Below are positions 4,807 to 5,332 of a stretch of DNA of 5,332 nt, in pieces (position 1 is the stretch's first letter; the number at the start of each line of letters is the position of its first letter). The stretch comes from Thermoplasmata archaeon. GTDB taxonomy: Archaea > Thermoplasmatota > E2 > UBA202 > JdFR-43. The notes under the pieces were generated by a model that was given only the letters and a program-made list of their open reading frames with translations, did no database searches and had not been told where the DNA came from. The position numbers and the translations under genes were made by a program. Where the stretch lies: contig JAGGYX010000076.1 in the NCBI GenBank assembly GCA_021162305.1, positions 1 to 5,332 of the forward strand. Reading direction: 5' to 3'.

Positions 4807-5332
4807 ATTTTTAGCACGCCATTCAATTCTTTTAGCTCGCCTTTTTTCATCATAATCATGGCATGCTGCAATTCTTCAAATTGAAATATTTTTTTGGGTA
4901 TTGTCAGATTCATTTCATTTGCTATTTTCAGAAATTCTTTTCCATAGTCACGCCTTACTTGATACAGCGTTTTTATACTCCTCCCCCACAGGTTATCGGT
5001 ATAATTCTCTATTTCTATTTTGCTCATTGAAACAGCAGATAAAACAAGCACTCCATCCCTTTCCAGATTTTCCAAAGCTTTTTCAATCAGATTTCCAGCA
5101 GGAGGGAAAAATATTATTGAATCCATTTTTTCTGGCATTTCTTCTTCCATAATATTTCCAACCCATTTTGCATATTTTCTCGCCAATATCTTATGTTCCA
5201 TGCTTCTTGTGCTCACAAAAACATTTATGCCAAGATGATTTGCCACTCTTGTAATATAATAAGCTGTTGGACCAAATCCAATCAATCCAAGATTATCTCC
5301 TTTTCTGACATCAGCAAGCTTAAATGCAAAGT
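4803..5332 (-). CDS. Zinc-type alcohol dehydrogenase-like protein, NAD(P)-binding C-terminal part (5'-partial)
   Basis: This is the C-terminal 175 or so residues of a medium-chain, zinc-type alcohol dehydrogenase-like oxidoreductase. Its N-terminal catalytic domain lies outside the window. The frame is open to the right edge (FAFKLADVRKGDNLGLIGFG), so the TTG at 5285 is internal. The Rossmann turn is GLIGFGPTAYYI (bases about 5288-5253), followed by the second strand VFVSTRS, where Arg after Thr may favour NADP. ARKYAKWVG, DSIIFFPPAGNLIEKAL and DGVLVLSAV follow in the order usual for this superfamily. LWGRSIKTLYQVRRDYGKEFL and the closing GELKELNGVLKI resemble the AdhA-like zinc alcohol dehydrogenases. 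I cannot see the zinc ligands, so activity and substrate are not assignable. The stop overlaps ATG 4806 of the acetyltransferase region as ATGA, indicating one transcription unit. Confidence 0.82.
   Translation of the reverse strand, partial: FAFKLADVRKGDNLGLIGFGPTAYYITRVANHLGINVFVSTRSMEHKILARKYAKWVGNIMEEEMPEKMDSIIFFPPAGNLIEKALENLERDGVLVLSAVSMSKIEIENYTDNLWGRSIKTLYQVRRDYGKEFLKIANEMNLTIPKKIFQFEELQHAMIMMKKGELKELNGVLKI

Noticed and set aside
4602..5238. Plus-strand open frames opposite the acetyltransferase and dehydrogenase
   Set aside because: They mirror genes with clear family motifs, and their products are low-complexity with no recognisable domain.

Overview
The window looks like ordinary chromosome from an AT-rich archaeon. 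The strongest evidence is three consecutive genes at 415-2725. They encode both subunits of an aconitase X-type phosphomevalonate dehydratase and isopentenyl phosphate kinase, which together mark the archaeal modified mevalonate pathway to isoprenoid lipids. ATA and AGA/AGG codon use, a PIN-domain protein of archaeal type, and A/T boxes about 25 bp upstream of likely leaderless starts agree with this. The route argues against Thermoplasma or Picrophilus, which are known to use mevalonate 3-phosphate instead. I cannot place the organism more precisely.

Layout. Positions 1-371 (+) hold the C-terminal part of a PIN-domain (VapC-like) protein cut by the window edge. Next comes a probable promoter and the tightly packed isoprenoid operon (415-2725, +), whose genes overlap by ATGA at both junctions. 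A two-CBS-domain protein (2752-3216, +) sits one base before a CPA2-type Na+/H+ antiporter (3218-4382, +). The antiporter is split into two reading frames by a one-base shift near 3751-3755. On the minus strand, transcribed toward the antiporter, are a zinc-type alcohol dehydrogenase-like protein (4803 to beyond 5332, N-terminus outside the window) and a GNAT acetyltransferase (4377-4772). The acetyltransferase also seems to have lost the frame of its first eleven codons at a five-A run (4797-4801).

Working together. The dehydratase converts (R)-5-phosphomevalonate to trans-anhydromevalonate 5-phosphate. A UbiD-type decarboxylase, not present here, should make isopentenyl phosphate, which the kinase phosphorylates to IPP. 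The CBS protein and antiporter probably form a nucleotide-sensing ion-homeostasis pair. The dehydrogenase and acetyltransferase look co-transcribed.

I found no RNA gene, CRISPR array, insertion sequence or intergenic stretch longer than 300 bases, and no clearly novel multi-gene system. The most notable signals are the two apparent one-base frameshifts of the same polarity at A5 runs, and a PIN domain lacking one of its usual acidic residues.
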